A stretch of 64,000 nucleotides of DNA, taken from UBA5794 sp964196275 (lineage in GTDB: Bacteria > Actinomycetota > Acidimicrobiia > Spongiisociales > UBA5794). The DNA lies in assembly GCA_964196275.1 (NCBI GenBank), contig CAXMSN010000114.1, positions 8,863-72,862 on the forward strand. Direction: 5' to 3'. Below, piece by piece: positions 17,478 to 25,985 of the stretch. The position numbers were made by a program, and so were the translations under genes. The notes under the pieces were generated by a model that was not told the origin of the DNA, did no database searches, and saw nothing but the letters and a program-made list of their open reading frames with translations. The stretch's first letter is position 1, and each line of letters opens with the position of its first letter.

Positions 17478-18626
17478 ATGTACGGGATGGACGACGAAGG
17501 CATCTTCGAGCAGTTGTTCAAGCTTCTACAGACTTCAGGCCCCGTCAATTGGAAGCTCGCACGTGAAGTGACCAAGAGCCTTGCCGGGCCACCGGAGATC
17601 ATCGAACCGGCCGTCGCCGAGGAGTATCGCGAGCTCGCCCACGTGGCGGAGGTCCGAATCTCTTCTGTGACCGATCTTCCTTCACCGGCGACCGGCGAGC
17701 TGAACCCAACGGATCGTGCGACCTGGGCGGCAGAGAACCAGCAGTCGTTCCGTGTCCTCATCGAGCCCCTGAGCGAGAAACTCACTGGACTCACCGACAC
17801 GGGCCAGATACCCGGAATGCCAGACCTCGGCGGCTCAATGGGAGCGATGCTCGCTCCGCTCGGACCGGCCCTCCTCGGCGTCCAGGCTGGCACGATGGTC
17901 GGGTTCATGGCCCACAGAGCTCTTGGCCAATTCGATACCGGCATCCCAGCGATGGACCACGATCGACCCTACGTCATCGTTCCCAATCTGGACGACTTCG
18001 CCATCGATCACGGTATCGACCACAGACAGGTCCGCCTGTGGGGCGCCCTCCATGAGGTGGCATTTCACCGCATCATGGCCGTCGAATGGATCCGTGGTAG
18101 CTTCATCTCACTCGTCGAGACCTACTACGACTCCGTCGAGCTCGACATGTCGGATCTCATGGGCAAGCTTTCGGCGATGAACGATCCCGAAGAGATCCAA
18201 CGGATGTTCGGAGCGGAGTCGGAAGATCCAACAGCGCTGATGAGGGCGAACTCAGACCCGGAGAAACTTGCACGCATACAGGCGTTCACGGCATTCATCG
18301 AAGGCTACGCGGATCACATCGTCCGACTCGCAGGAAGAGAGCTCCTGCCTGGGATCGAGCGAATCGAAGATGCATACCGAGTGCGCCGCACCGAACCCGA
18401 CAAGGCAGAGCAGTTCCTCCAGCAGTTCGCCGGGCTTGAGCTCCAGCGTTGGCGCTCGGCCGACGGGGCAGCATTCTGCACCGAGGTCACCGACCGATGG
18501 GGCGCAGAGGCGCTTGCGAAGGTGTGGGATGACCCCGAGAACATGCCAACTCTCGACGAACTGACCGATCCGATCGGATGGAACGCCAGGGTGCTCCTGA
18601 GCGAGACGCTTCTCGAAGGCGACTAG
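17478..18626 (+). CDS. DUF2342/zincin-like protein with a disrupted HExxH motif
   Basis: A 382-residue protein matching the actinobacterial DUF2342 (zincin-like, F420-biosynthesis-associated) family: GPALLGVQAGTMVGFMAHRALGQFD, YVIVPNLDDF and GYADHIVRLAG. Family members usually carry a metallopeptidase HExxH motif after the LHE block. Here the sequence reads LHEVAFHRI, so the second His is one residue late and Phe is in its place. It may be inactive or use altered ligands. It starts 2 bases after the protease stop, suggesting co-expression. Confidence 0.8.
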   Translation: MYGMDDEGIFEQLFKLLQTSGPVNWKLAREVTKSLAGPPEIIEPAVAEEYRELAHVAEVRISSVTDLPSPATGELNPTDRATWAAENQQSFRVLIEPLSEKLTGLTDTGQIPGMPDLGGSMGAMLAPLGPALLGVQAGTMVGFMAHRALGQFDTGIPAMDHDRPYVIVPNLDDFAIDHGIDHRQVRLWGALHEVAFHRIMAVEWIRGSFISLVETYYDSVELDMSDLMGKLSAMNDPEEIQRMFGAESEDPTALMRANSDPEKLARIQAFTAFIEGYADHIVRLAGRELLPGIERIEDAYRVRRTEPDKAEQFLQQFAGLELQRWRSADGAAFCTEVTDRWGAEALAKVWDDPENMPTLDELTDPIGWNARVLLSETLLEGD

Positions 18627-18672
18627 CTACCCTCTCGGGATTCCGCCATTGTGCCCACGAGAGGATTCCCAG

Positions 18673-19143
18673 ATGACCATCGCGATCGGGCAGGATGCGC
18701 CTCCGTTCGAACTCTTCGATCAGGATCGCAATGCCGTCAGCCTCGAAACCCTCCGAGGCAGCAACTCGCTGATCGTGTTCATCCCATTCCCCTTCACCGG
18801 GCGCTGTGAAGGCGAGTTGTGCGCGATCCGGGACCGGTACAGCGAACTCGAGAGCGTTGCAGCCAACGTCGTGGCGATTACCTGCGACACCCTTCCGGCC
18901 AACAAGGCGTGGTCAGACGCAAACAGCTTTGCGTTCCCCGTTCTCAGCGACTTCTGGCCACACGGTGACGTTTCGCGGTCCTACGGTGTCTTCAACGAGG
19001 CCTTCGGATGCGCTGACCGCGTTACGTTCGTACTCAATGCCGACGCTGTCGTCACCGACGTCGTGGCCAGCGAAGGCCTTGGCTTCTCGCGAGAATTCGA
19101 CAGCTACGCCACCGCCCTCAGGGCGCTCTCAGCTCAGGCCTAG
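18673..19143 (+). CDS. AhpE-like peroxiredoxin
   Basis: A 156-residue peroxiredoxin. The peroxidatic Cys45 lies in FTGRCEGELC, the same position as in one-Cys AhpE enzymes; Cys50 is an extra Cys nearby. It reduces hydroperoxides, probably with mycothiol or a redoxin as electron donor in an actinomycete (inference). Start at 18673 (MTIAIGQDAPPF) follows an AGGATTCCCAG stretch; eight upstream codons are open but unlikely. Confidence 0.87.
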   Translation: MTIAIGQDAPPFELFDQDRNAVSLETLRGSNSLIVFIPFPFTGRCEGELCAIRDRYSELESVAANVVAITCDTLPANKAWSDANSFAFPVLSDFWPHGDVSRSYGVFNEAFGCADRVTFVLNADAVVTDVVASEGLGFSREFDSYATALRALSAQA

Positions 19144-19152
19144 ACAAACGCT

Positions 19153-19198
19153 CTCAGCCGCCTCCACAGCAGCGGTCCGGAGATTCTCCGGGGCTGAG
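19153..19198 (+). terminator. Nested hairpins after the peroxiredoxin gene
   Basis: An outer 7-bp pair (CTCAGCC at 19153-19159 with GGCTGAG at 19192-19198) encloses a tight hairpin CCGGAG-ATT-CTCCGG (19177-19191). No U-tract follows. It is a likely 3'-end structure in the 108-base gap before the Na/Pi cotransporter gene; nothing else is evident in the gap. Confidence 0.4.
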
Positions 19199-19251
19199 CG
19201 CAGCTATCCTCGCCGTGCAACTCATCAGCCCCTGATGGACACACCGACGTC

Positions 19252-20436
19252 ATGACAGACGCCTCGACAGCCCAAGATGAACCCCTCGAGCCAAACGCGA
19301 ACGAGTCCCCTCTCGTAGCGGCACATGGCCCGCGGATGCCTCGATGGTTCCGAACACTGCTTGTTGTTGGCCTTTTGTATCTCTTCCTTGTGGGGGTCAA
19401 ACTCCTCGAGTCTGGGGTCAAAGGACTGGGAAGCGACACCGCTGGTGGACTCTTCGATGGGATCACCAATCCCCTTGCCGCGTTGTTCGTCGGAGTCCTT
19501 GCAACCGTCCTCGTTCAGTCATCATCCGTAACGACATCGACGATCGTTGGACTTGTCGCCGCCGGCCTGATTCCGCTCGAAACCGCTGTGCCGATGATCA
19601 TGGGAGCCAACATCGGCACCACCGTCACGAACACCATCGTGGCGCTCGCCCACGCGCGACACACCGACGAATTCCGTAGGGCCTTCAGCGCCGCGACCAT
19701 GCACGACTTCTTCAACCTCATCGCGGTCGCGATCCTGTTACCGCTCGAGGTCGCGACGGGATTCCTTCAAAGCGCTGCGGCATGGATGGCAACGCTGCTT
19801 CCAGGGGGATCAGATGCGACGTTCGACTCACCCATCAAGGGCGCCGTGAACTGGGGAGCGTCACATTTCAAGACCGCTATTGAAGCGTTCATCTCGAACG
19901 AGACCACCGTCGGAGTCGCCATGATCATCACCGGCATCGTGATCATCTTCATCACCCTCGCCTACATCACCAAGAACATGAAGGTCCTGATAGCAGCGCG
20001 TATCGAACGATCGGTGAACGCGTCCCTCGCAAGATCTGGTCTCGTGGGAATGGCCGTGGGACTCATCGTCACGATCGGCGTTCAGTCATCGAGCATCACA
20101 ACATCGATCCTCGTACCGCTTGTGGGATCTGGTCTCCTGGTCGTACGGAATGCCTTCCCGATAACGCTCGGTGCGAACGTCGGCACCACCGTGACCGCTC
20201 TGATCGCGGCTCTTGCAACGGGGTCGACAGACGCCATGACGATCGCTCTCGTGCACCTTCTGTTCAACGTTGCCGGCATTCTCCTGATCTACCCGTTCCC
20301 CAAGACGAGGTACATACCCGTGATGCTTGCCGAGAAACTCTCGGATATCGCCACCACAAGGAAGTGGGTCGCCGTCGTTTGGACGCTGACAATCTTCATC
20401 GCCATACCCATCGCGGGTATCTTCATACTGAGCTAG
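19252..20436 (+). CDS. Na+/phosphate cotransporter (NptA/PNaS family)
   Basis: A 394-residue membrane protein with the duplicated family motif: VLVQSSSVTTSTIVG in the first half and IGVQSSSITTSILVPL in the second. Each is followed by a GANIGTT/GANVGTT block. It imports inorganic phosphate with sodium. The C-terminal PhoU-like domain found in many homologues is missing; it is instead encoded by the next gene eight bases downstream, so the pair forms one functional unit. Confidence 0.9.
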   Translation: MTDASTAQDEPLEPNANESPLVAAHGPRMPRWFRTLLVVGLLYLFLVGVKLLESGVKGLGSDTAGGLFDGITNPLAALFVGVLATVLVQSSSVTTSTIVGLVAAGLIPLETAVPMIMGANIGTTVTNTIVALAHARHTDEFRRAFSAATMHDFFNLIAVAILLPLEVATGFLQSAAAWMATLLPGGSDATFDSPIKGAVNWGASHFKTAIEAFISNETTVGVAMIITGIVIIFITLAYITKNMKVLIAARIERSVNASLARSGLVGMAVGLIVTIGVQSSSITTSILVPLVGSGLLVVRNAFPITLGANVGTTVTALIAALATGSTDAMTIALVHLLFNVAGILLIYPFPKTRYIPVMLAEKLSDIATTRKWVAVVWTLTIFIAIPIAGIFILS

Positions 20437-20444
20437 GAGCAGAG

Positions 20445-21110
20445 ATGGTTCTCGAATTCTTCAGAGGCAACACACAGTCAGGACTCGATGAGGTCCAACA
20501 GACGCTCGTCCAGATGCTCCAGCAAGGCCACGAGGTCTTCACAACGTCGACCGATGCGCTCTTCGGCGGCGGCAAGTCGGAGGAGACCAAGCAAGAGGTG
20601 AAGTCCACCGACAAGGTCATCAACGAAGCACAGCAGTCGGTGCGCAGGCAGTTGATGGTGTCAGCAGCGATCAACAACGCTGACCTCCCCTTGGTCATCC
20701 AGTACGCATCGATTGTCAAGGACGCTGAGCGCGTCGGGGACTACGCAAAGAACATCTACGACCTCGTCAAGTACGGGGCTGACTTTGACGCCGCACCCGA
20801 CAGATACCACCTGCTTCGCTATCGAGACGCCGTAGGCCAGCTCATACTCGACGCTGCAAGCGTGTTCGAAGCAAAGGATGCCGAACGTGCACAGCGTCTC
20901 ATCGGGAAGGCAGACGCGTTCCTCGAAGAGTACGACGCACAGGTGAAGGCGGCATACCAGTCCCAGGGTCTCGCATCCGATGCCGTCGCCCGCGCCCTCT
21001 ACTTCCGATTCCTGAAACGCACCACGGCCCACGTCATGAACGTGCTCACCGCACTGGTCCAACCCCTCGACCGCCTCGACTACTACGACGAAGCCAAAGA
21101 AGACCGCTAA
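20445..21110 (+). CDS. PhoU-like accessory protein of the phosphate cotransporter
   Basis: A 221-residue all-helical protein with PhoU-like character (EVQQTLVQMLQQGHEVF, DKVINEAQQSVRRQLMVSA, IVKDAERVGDYAKNIYDL). The DAERVGDYAKNI block is the PhoU metal-binding type signature. It probably regulates the cotransporter encoded immediately upstream. Start at 20445 follows GGAG at a good distance; the longer open frame overlaps the cotransporter gene. Confidence 0.85.
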   Translation: MVLEFFRGNTQSGLDEVQQTLVQMLQQGHEVFTTSTDALFGGGKSEETKQEVKSTDKVINEAQQSVRRQLMVSAAINNADLPLVIQYASIVKDAERVGDYAKNIYDLVKYGADFDAAPDRYHLLRYRDAVGQLILDAASVFEAKDAERAQRLIGKADAFLEEYDAQVKAAYQSQGLASDAVARALYFRFLKRTTAHVMNVLTALVQPLDRLDYYDEAKEDR

Positions 21111-21113
21111 CTG

Positions 21114-21142
21114 TCGTGAGCGCTCCCTGCGGCAGCTCACGA
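21114..21142 (+). terminator. Hairpin after the PhoU-like gene
   Basis: TCGTGAGC (21114-21121) pairs perfectly with GCTCACGA (21135-21142), four bases after the stop codon. No U-tract follows; the heptamer array begins seven bases later. Confidence 0.45.
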
Positions 21143-21148
21143 ACGAGG

Positions 21149-21197
21149 TAGTACGTAGTACGTAATACGCACGCGTGGTCTGAGGTCTGAGGTCTAG
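21149..21197. repeat. Heptamer array with drifting unit
   Basis: Seven consecutive in-phase 7-bp units: TAGTACG, TAGTACG, TAATACG, CACGCGT, GGTCTGA, GGTCTGA, GGTCTAG. The unit sequence changes within the array while the 7-bp phase is kept. It ends 16 bases before the acyl-CoA dehydrogenase start. Confidence 0.85.
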
Positions 21198-21213
21198 GTC
21201 TATCCTCCGCTAC

Positions 21214-22416
21214 ATGGATTTCTCACACTCCCCTCGATCGCTTGACTACCAGACGCGGCTCGATGCCTTCATGGATGAGCATGTGTATCCCGCTGAGGAA
21301 GGCATTGCCGCACGGAGACAGTGGGGGGACGTACCCACCGAGGCGCCGCCAGAGATGGCGGCGCTCAAAGTCGAGGCTCGCTCCCGGGGTCTCTGGAATC
21401 TGTTTCTTCCCGACGAGGAGTATGGGGCAGGGTTGTCGAACGTTGAGTACGCACCGCTTGCTGAAATCATGGGTCGTGCAATCGAACTTGCCCCGGAGGC
21501 AACGAACTGCGCCGCACCCGACACCGGAAACATGGAAGTCCTGCACATGTTCGGCACCGACGAGCAGAAACAGCGCTGGCTGGTTCCGCTCCTCGAAGGG
21601 GAGATCCGTTCGAACTTCGGCATGACCGAACCAGGAGTTGCTTCCTCCGATCCAAGGAATCTCGAGTGCACGATCACTCCTGACGGCGACGACTACGTCG
21701 TGAACGGAACGAAGTGGTTCTCCTCAGGAGCAATGTCGCAAGACTCGAAGATCGCGATCGTCATGGGCATCACGGACAAGGACGCCCCTCCGAAGCAGCG
21801 GTACTCCATGATCCTGGTGCCGATGGACGCCGATGGTGTCACGATCGTGCGAGACCTCAACGTCTACGGCTACCGGCACCGGGGCGGTCACCCCGAAGTC
21901 GTCTACGACAACGTGCGCGTGCCGTCGGCGAACATGATCTCGGGGCCAGGACAGGGATACATGATCGCCCAGGCGAGATTGGGGCCCGGAAGGATCCATC
22001 ACTGCATGCGTGCGATCGGGCAGGCCGAGCGCGCTCTGGCGCTCATGATCGATCGTGCGAAGTCACGAGAGGCATTCGGCAAGCGGGTCGCCGATCAGGG
22101 CATCGTCCAGGATTGGATCGCAGAGTCACGTCTCCGTATCGACCAAGCCCGGCTCCTCGTGCTGCGGGCTGCGTGGCTGATCGACACGGAGGGAAACCGC
22201 GCCGCTCGGCACCACGTATCTGCGATCAAGGTCGTCGCACCGAACACGGCCCTGTGGGTCATAGACAAGGCGGTTCAAGCGCACGGCGGCATGGGCGTCA
22301 CCGATGACACTCCCCTCGCATCGATGTGGGCGAACATGAGAACGCTCCGAATCGCGGACGGCCCAGACGAGGTTCACAAGATGGTCGTCGCCCGCCACGA
22401 AATCGGTCGCGACTGA
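21214..22416 (+). CDS. Acyl-CoA dehydrogenase
   Basis: A 400-residue FAD enzyme of the acyl-CoA dehydrogenase family. The N-terminal helical domain is followed by the flavin-binding FGMTEPGVASSDP and KWFSSGA motifs, and the C-terminal helical domain carries QAHGGMGVTDDTPL. It introduces an alpha-beta double bond into acyl-CoA and passes electrons to ETF. No ribosome site is visible; TATCCT at about 21200-21205 could be a -10 element for a leaderless transcript starting at or next to the ATG. Substrate unknown. Confidence 0.9.
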   Translation: MDFSHSPRSLDYQTRLDAFMDEHVYPAEEGIAARRQWGDVPTEAPPEMAALKVEARSRGLWNLFLPDEEYGAGLSNVEYAPLAEIMGRAIELAPEATNCAAPDTGNMEVLHMFGTDEQKQRWLVPLLEGEIRSNFGMTEPGVASSDPRNLECTITPDGDDYVVNGTKWFSSGAMSQDSKIAIVMGITDKDAPPKQRYSMILVPMDADGVTIVRDLNVYGYRHRGGHPEVVYDNVRVPSANMISGPGQGYMIAQARLGPGRIHHCMRAIGQAERALALMIDRAKSREAFGKRVADQGIVQDWIAESRLRIDQARLLVLRAAWLIDTEGNRAARHHVSAIKVVAPNTALWVIDKAVQAHGGMGVTDDTPLASMWANMRTLRIADGPDEVHKMVVARHEIGRD

Positions 22417-22470
22417 GTCAGAAGTCAGCGAGTGCGAGTCCGGTCTGATAGCGAGCGCAGCGAGTCGTGC

Positions 22471-22498
22471 CTGACTTCTGTCATCTGTCATCTGTCAG
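22471..22498. repeat. Heptamer array (CTGTCAT type) in a convergent spacer
   Basis: Four 7-bp units: CTGACTT, CTGTCAT, CTGTCAT, CTGTCAG. The rest of the 125-base convergent spacer (22417-22541) is filled with GAGCGCAGCGAG and GAGCGAGGCGGAGCC sequence, which recurs at 39211-39229 and in other spacers. No gene is seen. Confidence 0.75.
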
Positions 22499-22541
22499 CG
22501 AGCGCCAGCGAGCGGGTCTGGAGCGAGGCGGAGCCGAGCGA

Positions 22542-23480
22542 CTAGCCGAACAGGCGGTGCCACCAGTCTGCGAAGGTCGACCTCGCGTCTGGGGCTGGCA
22601 ACTCGGCAAGCACAGCGGTGGCGTGGTCCGGCGGGAGATCACCGACGATCACGAAGTGGTTCTCCGTGTCCGTCCAATGGATGCTCACGTCATATGCCGT
22701 GGTCACCAGGTCATACACGCCCGTGTCTGTGATGAGTGGCGTCGGAGATTCGAATCCTGTGACCGACGAGATATCTCCGAGCACAAAGAGAGAGAACGAG
22801 AAGAGGCCGTCGCTGTAGAAGCCCTGCTCGGAGTCGCCAGGTGCCTCGGATACGTCAACGAGCCGATAGCCGAAAATCACGTCCGGCAGACCGTCGGACG
22901 CACTCGGCATGACGATGTCGTACTCGGCACCGCCTGTGCTGGATGGGCCAGAGTACGTGCGGTACGCCAAGAAGTTCTGAAGGCTCGAACGCCTGAACAC
23001 CCGTCCATCATCGGTGAAGGACTCTGTTATGAGGGGAGCACCCGTCCGGACGTCGACAAGGAGCCTTGCCCGAACCGCGTCTCCCTCCATGACGTTGACG
23101 AGTTCGCATGTGCGGCCCATGTGCGTCACTTGAGTGATACCGCCGACGACGTAGCGATCCGTGCTGATCGGTTCCGAGTTCGATACGAACGCGACACCGT
23201 GGGGCGCGTCATCCATGGTCATCGCTGTGCCGTTGCCGATCATCGACCATGTGGAGTCGACCTGCACGATCTCCATGCCCTGGCTGTGCTCAACGAACGA
23301 TGAAGAGATCTGCGTCTGGCCGCCCCACACCGAGACGACGAGCCTGTTCGCCGAATACGTCGATTGACTCGAACGCTCGAGATAGTCAGTGAGTTCGTCG
23401 GCAGACGCACCGGCTGCGGCAAGCGTCAGTGTGACTGCAGCAACGGAACCGATAACGGCGAGCCTGCGCAGTGTGGTCAT
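22542..23480 (-). CDS. RseB/MucB-like secreted regulator of ECF sigma activity
   Basis: A 312-residue exported protein with a signal peptide (residues 1-27) and an overall layout like RseB/MucB or LolA-fold sensor proteins. Its ATG overlaps the anti-sigma stop as ATGA, giving the order sigma, anti-sigma, RseB-like. RseB-type proteins bind the extracytoplasmic part of the anti-sigma and protect it until envelope stress. The fold assignment rests on context plus weak similarity, so confidence is moderate. Confidence 0.6.
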   Translation of the reverse strand: MTTLRRLAVIGSVAAVTLTLAAAGASADELTDYLERSSQSTYSANRLVVSVWGGQTQISSSFVEHSQGMEIVQVDSTWSMIGNGTAMTMDDAPHGVAFVSNSEPISTDRYVVGGITQVTHMGRTCELVNVMEGDAVRARLLVDVRTGAPLITESFTDDGRVFRRSSLQNFLAYRTYSGPSSTGGAEYDIVMPSASDGLPDVIFGYRLVDVSEAPGDSEQGFYSDGLFSFSLFVLGDISSVTGFESPTPLITDTGVYDLVTTAYDVSIHWTDTENHFVIVGDLPPDHATAVLAELPAPDARSTFADWWHRLFG

Positions 23481-24079
23481 GGGGAGCTCACCTGAAGGCC
23501 GGTAGGCGGAGTTGACAGCGAAGCTCGAGCCGTATGGCGTGATTCAAGATCAACGATCGACACGGACTGACCACCGTCACCCGAGTCGAAGGGTGCCGCT
23601 GCAAAGGCGAGGGAGACTGCTGCCACACCTGCCGCAACTGCGACGGCGGTCCTGGCACCCAACCGGCGCTTCTTCGCCTCGCGCCTCGGTTCAAGGAACG
23701 CGGGTGGCTCGACACCTGGAAGGGCACGGACGGCGGTCCTTGACCGGTCCAGCTCGCCGAGTTCTCTGCGGCACTCCGAGCACGAATCGATGTGAGATGC
23801 CACTGCGGGCATCTCGGCTGTGACCAATTCCCCATCTAGGTACGCCGACAGCTGCTCACTGAGATGCCCCCCGGGGAGCAGGTGCAGGGGAACGTTCAGC
23901 GTCGGAAGTGTCCGCACGGCTTTGCGAGATTCCTTGAGCCTGCGGAACTCTGCGATGGCGTCGAGATCGGTTTCAAGCGCATCTACGACCTCCCTCAGTT
24001 CATCTTTCGTCAGTTCGCCATCGAGGTAGCACGACAGCAACATGGAAAGATGGGGAGAGACAGCGTTCACACTGGCCAT
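23477..24079 (-). CDS. Membrane-anchored anti-sigma factor with duplicated zinc-finger-type domain
   Basis: A 200-residue protein. Residues about 81-130 form a ZAS-type domain with HIDSCSECRRE (HxxxCxxC). Residues about 10-60 look like a diverged copy (HLSMLLSCYLDGEL versus HLSEQLSAYLDGEL; SRKAVRTLP versus SRTAVRALP) in which the zinc motif is gone. A membrane segment follows near 142-162, with an extracytoplasmic tail. It should hold the sigma factor inactive. The start overlaps the sigma gene by 13 bases. Confidence 0.85.
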   Translation of the reverse strand: MASVNAVSPHLSMLLSCYLDGELTKDELREVVDALETDLDAIAEFRRLKESRKAVRTLPTLNVPLHLLPGGHLSEQLSAYLDGELVTAEMPAVASHIDSCSECRRELGELDRSRTAVRALPGVEPPAFLEPRREAKKRRLGARTAVAVAAGVAAVSLAFAAAPFDSGDGGQSVSIVDLESRHTARASLSTPPTGLQVSSP

Positions 24080-24576
24080 GTGAGCAGTCCTCTCAACATC
24101 GTGCGCCCTCGGTGGATGCGGGAACGCACCGTTCCCACGGGTACGTCGACGGCGTCGGCGATCTCTTCATACGTGAGGCCGACGACGTCGCACAGCACGA
24201 CCGCCTCCCTGAAGTCATACGGCAACTTGAGCAGCGCACTCTGCACATCGTCGGACAGACGGACCGATGCCAGCACCTCATCGGGCGATGGGCTTGCGCC
24301 GAGGGCTGAGTTGTCGCCCTCGGGAAGGGGTGACGTTGGCCTGCGCTTCTTCTTACGGACGCCGTCGAGGAACGCGTTCCTCGTGATCCGCCATAGCCAT
24401 CCGTCAAAGGACCCTGGCGTATACGAAGAAAGCCCCTTCCGGACGCGCAAGAGCACCTCCTGAACGAGATCTGCAGCATCGTCCGGATTGCCGGTCAGAC
24501 GGTACGCAAACGTGTAGATCTTTCGACCGTAACGCTGAGCGACGTCTTCCCAGGTCAGATTGGTGTTATCCGCCAT
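24067..24576 (-). CDS. ECF RNA polymerase sigma factor (SigE-like)
   Basis: A 169-residue sigma-70 family protein with only regions 2 and 4: FAYRLTGNPDDAADLVQEVLLRV and FDGWLWRITRNAFLD (region 2), then LPYDFREAVVLCDVVGLTYEEIADAVDVP and GTVRSRIHRGR (region 4 helix-turn-helix). It directs transcription of an envelope-stress-type regulon. Start at 24576 or three codons upstream at 24585. A near-perfect ECF promoter lies directly upstream, suggesting autoregulation. Confidence 0.9.
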   Translation of the reverse strand: MADNTNLTWEDVAQRYGRKIYTFAYRLTGNPDDAADLVQEVLLRVRKGLSSYTPGSFDGWLWRITRNAFLDGVRKKKRRPTSPLPEGDNSALGASPSPDEVLASVRLSDDVQSALLKLPYDFREAVVLCDVVGLTYEEIADAVDVPVGTVRSRIHRGRTMLRGLLTWPV

Positions 24577-24597
24577 GGTCCCCATGTTCGGTTTAAC

Positions 24598-24623
24598 AAC
24601 GTCGAAGGGTTCTGCGGAGTTCC
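24598..24623 (-). promoter_or_regulatory. ECF-type promoter (GGAACT-N16-CGTT) upstream of the sigma gene
   Basis: On the minus strand GGAACT (24623-24618) and CGTT (24601-24598) are separated by exactly 16 bases, matching the -35/-10 pattern of SigE-class ECF promoters. Transcription would start about 5-15 bases before the sigma start codon. It indicates positive autoregulation of the sigma/anti-sigma/RseB-like operon. Confidence 0.65.
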
Positions 24624-24633
24624 GGACTTCTGC

Positions 24634-24825
24634 CTAGCTGACGGAGTCTTCTTCCGTCTCTTCGGACTCGTCAACACCATCTTCGACGCCCTTGCGGAAC
24701 TCCTTGGCAGAAGCACCGAGCGATCGAGCGAGTTGGGGCAACTTGGCAGCACCGAACAACAACAACACAACGACGAGAATGATCAGAAGCTCTGGGCCCC
24801 TGAGACCGCCAATAAATGCGAACAC
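24634..24825 (-). CDS. tatA: Sec-independent translocase protein TatA
   Basis: A 63-residue protein with an N-terminal membrane helix (residues about 10-24), the conserved FGAAKLPQLARSLG hinge and amphipathic helix, and an acidic C-terminal tail. TatA oligomerises to form the pathway for folded Tat substrates. No tatB or tatC is adjacent. GAAAGGAGG precedes the start. It lies just upstream of the ECF sigma gene on the same strand. Confidence 0.92.
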   Translation of the reverse strand: MFAFIGGLRGPELLIILVVVLLLFGAAKLPQLARSLGASAKEFRKGVEDGVDESEETEEDSVS

Positions 24826-24873
24826 GGTGCCTCCTTTCGGTACTGAGTGTACCGAAAGATACGGACAGAGCGA

Positions 24874-25818
24874 CTACCCGAGGCCGAAGGAGTCCACAAA
24901 CGCTTGGAGTCGTTCCCGCGTCACGAAAACGACGGAATCGCTTCGCTTCTCTCTGTCATACATCGAATACGGGCTGAACTTGTCGGTGACGAGCATCACC
25001 TTGTCCACGTTCGGACTGGCCGCAAGGACTGCCAACTCAGCGAGCACTCTGTCATCGACTTCGGGGTACTCGCCTTCGACATGCGACAGAACGACGATCT
25101 GTAAACGCTGGCCCGCTCGGGTCACAGAGAAGACTTCAGCGTCCGGGGCGCTGGCAAGGCTCGCCTGAGGCACAGCATCGTTGATGACGTACCCGCCGAT
25201 GCGTAGGAGTCCATGGCACAACTCGCTGTGGGACATGGTCGACGTGTCAACGCCGGCAGCTCTCAACCTCGCCTCGCATGGCCCCGTGAGCTCAAGGAAA
25301 CTGCTGACCGACTCGAGCGTTCCGGTCGACGCTTGAGGGGTCGAAACGGACTCGTCTGCCACGACGGTCGCAAGCACTGCGAGTGGATCGTGCTCGACGG
25401 CATGGAGTTCAGGCATGTCGGCTGGGGAAGGGAGCGTCCCAACCTCTGGAAACTCGACGGCGGCAATCTGTTCAGGAGAGCCGTTGCGCATCGCGGACAC
25501 GGTGATGCGGGCAACACCGTCGAGCGGGAGGCCATCCTCAACCAGTTCACGGATGTGCTCAATGCCAGCGGCAGACAGCAGATCGATGAGGTGCTGGCCA
25601 GCGTCCGATTCACCAAGCGGGACGTTGAACACCATGGATGCGGTGTCGCCCTTGACATGGAATTGGGTGACCTCCGGCCGTGGCGAGAAACCGGGAGAAG
25701 GCTTGGCATCACTGTCCTGGTCGCCCGCCCCAGAACCGGAAGCACCGACCGCCTTGATCGCGTATATGGCCCCGCCAAGGATGACAGCGGCGATAAGAAT
25801 GAAGACGACGATCAGCAA
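24874..25818 (-). CDS. Unrecognised membrane-anchored protein
   Basis: A 314-residue protein with an N-terminal membrane helix (residues 2-24), a Gly/Ser/Asp-rich linker and a soluble region. I do not recognise a family. The C-terminal part alternates strands and helices, with two Cys residues (GPCEARL, SELCHGL) and the block VLAELAVLAASPNVDKVMLVTDKFSPYSMYDREKRSDSVV-like, which resembles a small alpha/beta fold. It precedes tatA on the same strand (48-base gap) and follows whiB. Codon use looks like the neighbouring genes. Confidence 0.65.
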   Translation of the reverse strand: MLIVVFILIAAVILGGAIYAIKAVGASGSGAGDQDSDAKPSPGFSPRPEVTQFHVKGDTASMVFNVPLGESDAGQHLIDLLSAAGIEHIRELVEDGLPLDGVARITVSAMRNGSPEQIAAVEFPEVGTLPSPADMPELHAVEHDPLAVLATVVADESVSTPQASTGTLESVSSFLELTGPCEARLRAAGVDTSTMSHSELCHGLLRIGGYVINDAVPQASLASAPDAEVFSVTRAGQRLQIVVLSHVEGEYPEVDDRVLAELAVLAASPNVDKVMLVTDKFSPYSMYDREKRSDSVVFVTRERLQAFVDSFGLG

Positions 25819-25985
25819 TGCCAGCTCCTTTTGTGACTACCTGAATTGTATCAAGCATGCGAGGTCTGACCGTTCGAAGCCCGTCGATTGAACCCGTCTA
25901 TCGAGCTGAAGACCACAGGTCACAATTCAGGCAGAGATCAGAAGTCAGATCGAGAAGCCGCGGATGACGGGCAATCGTCTTCTGG

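Noticed and set aside
25840..25931. Inverted pair CCTGAATTGT/ACAATTCAGG as a regulatory RNA
   Set aside because: Only 10 bp with more than 70 bases between arms and no other structure; chance is a sufficient explanation.
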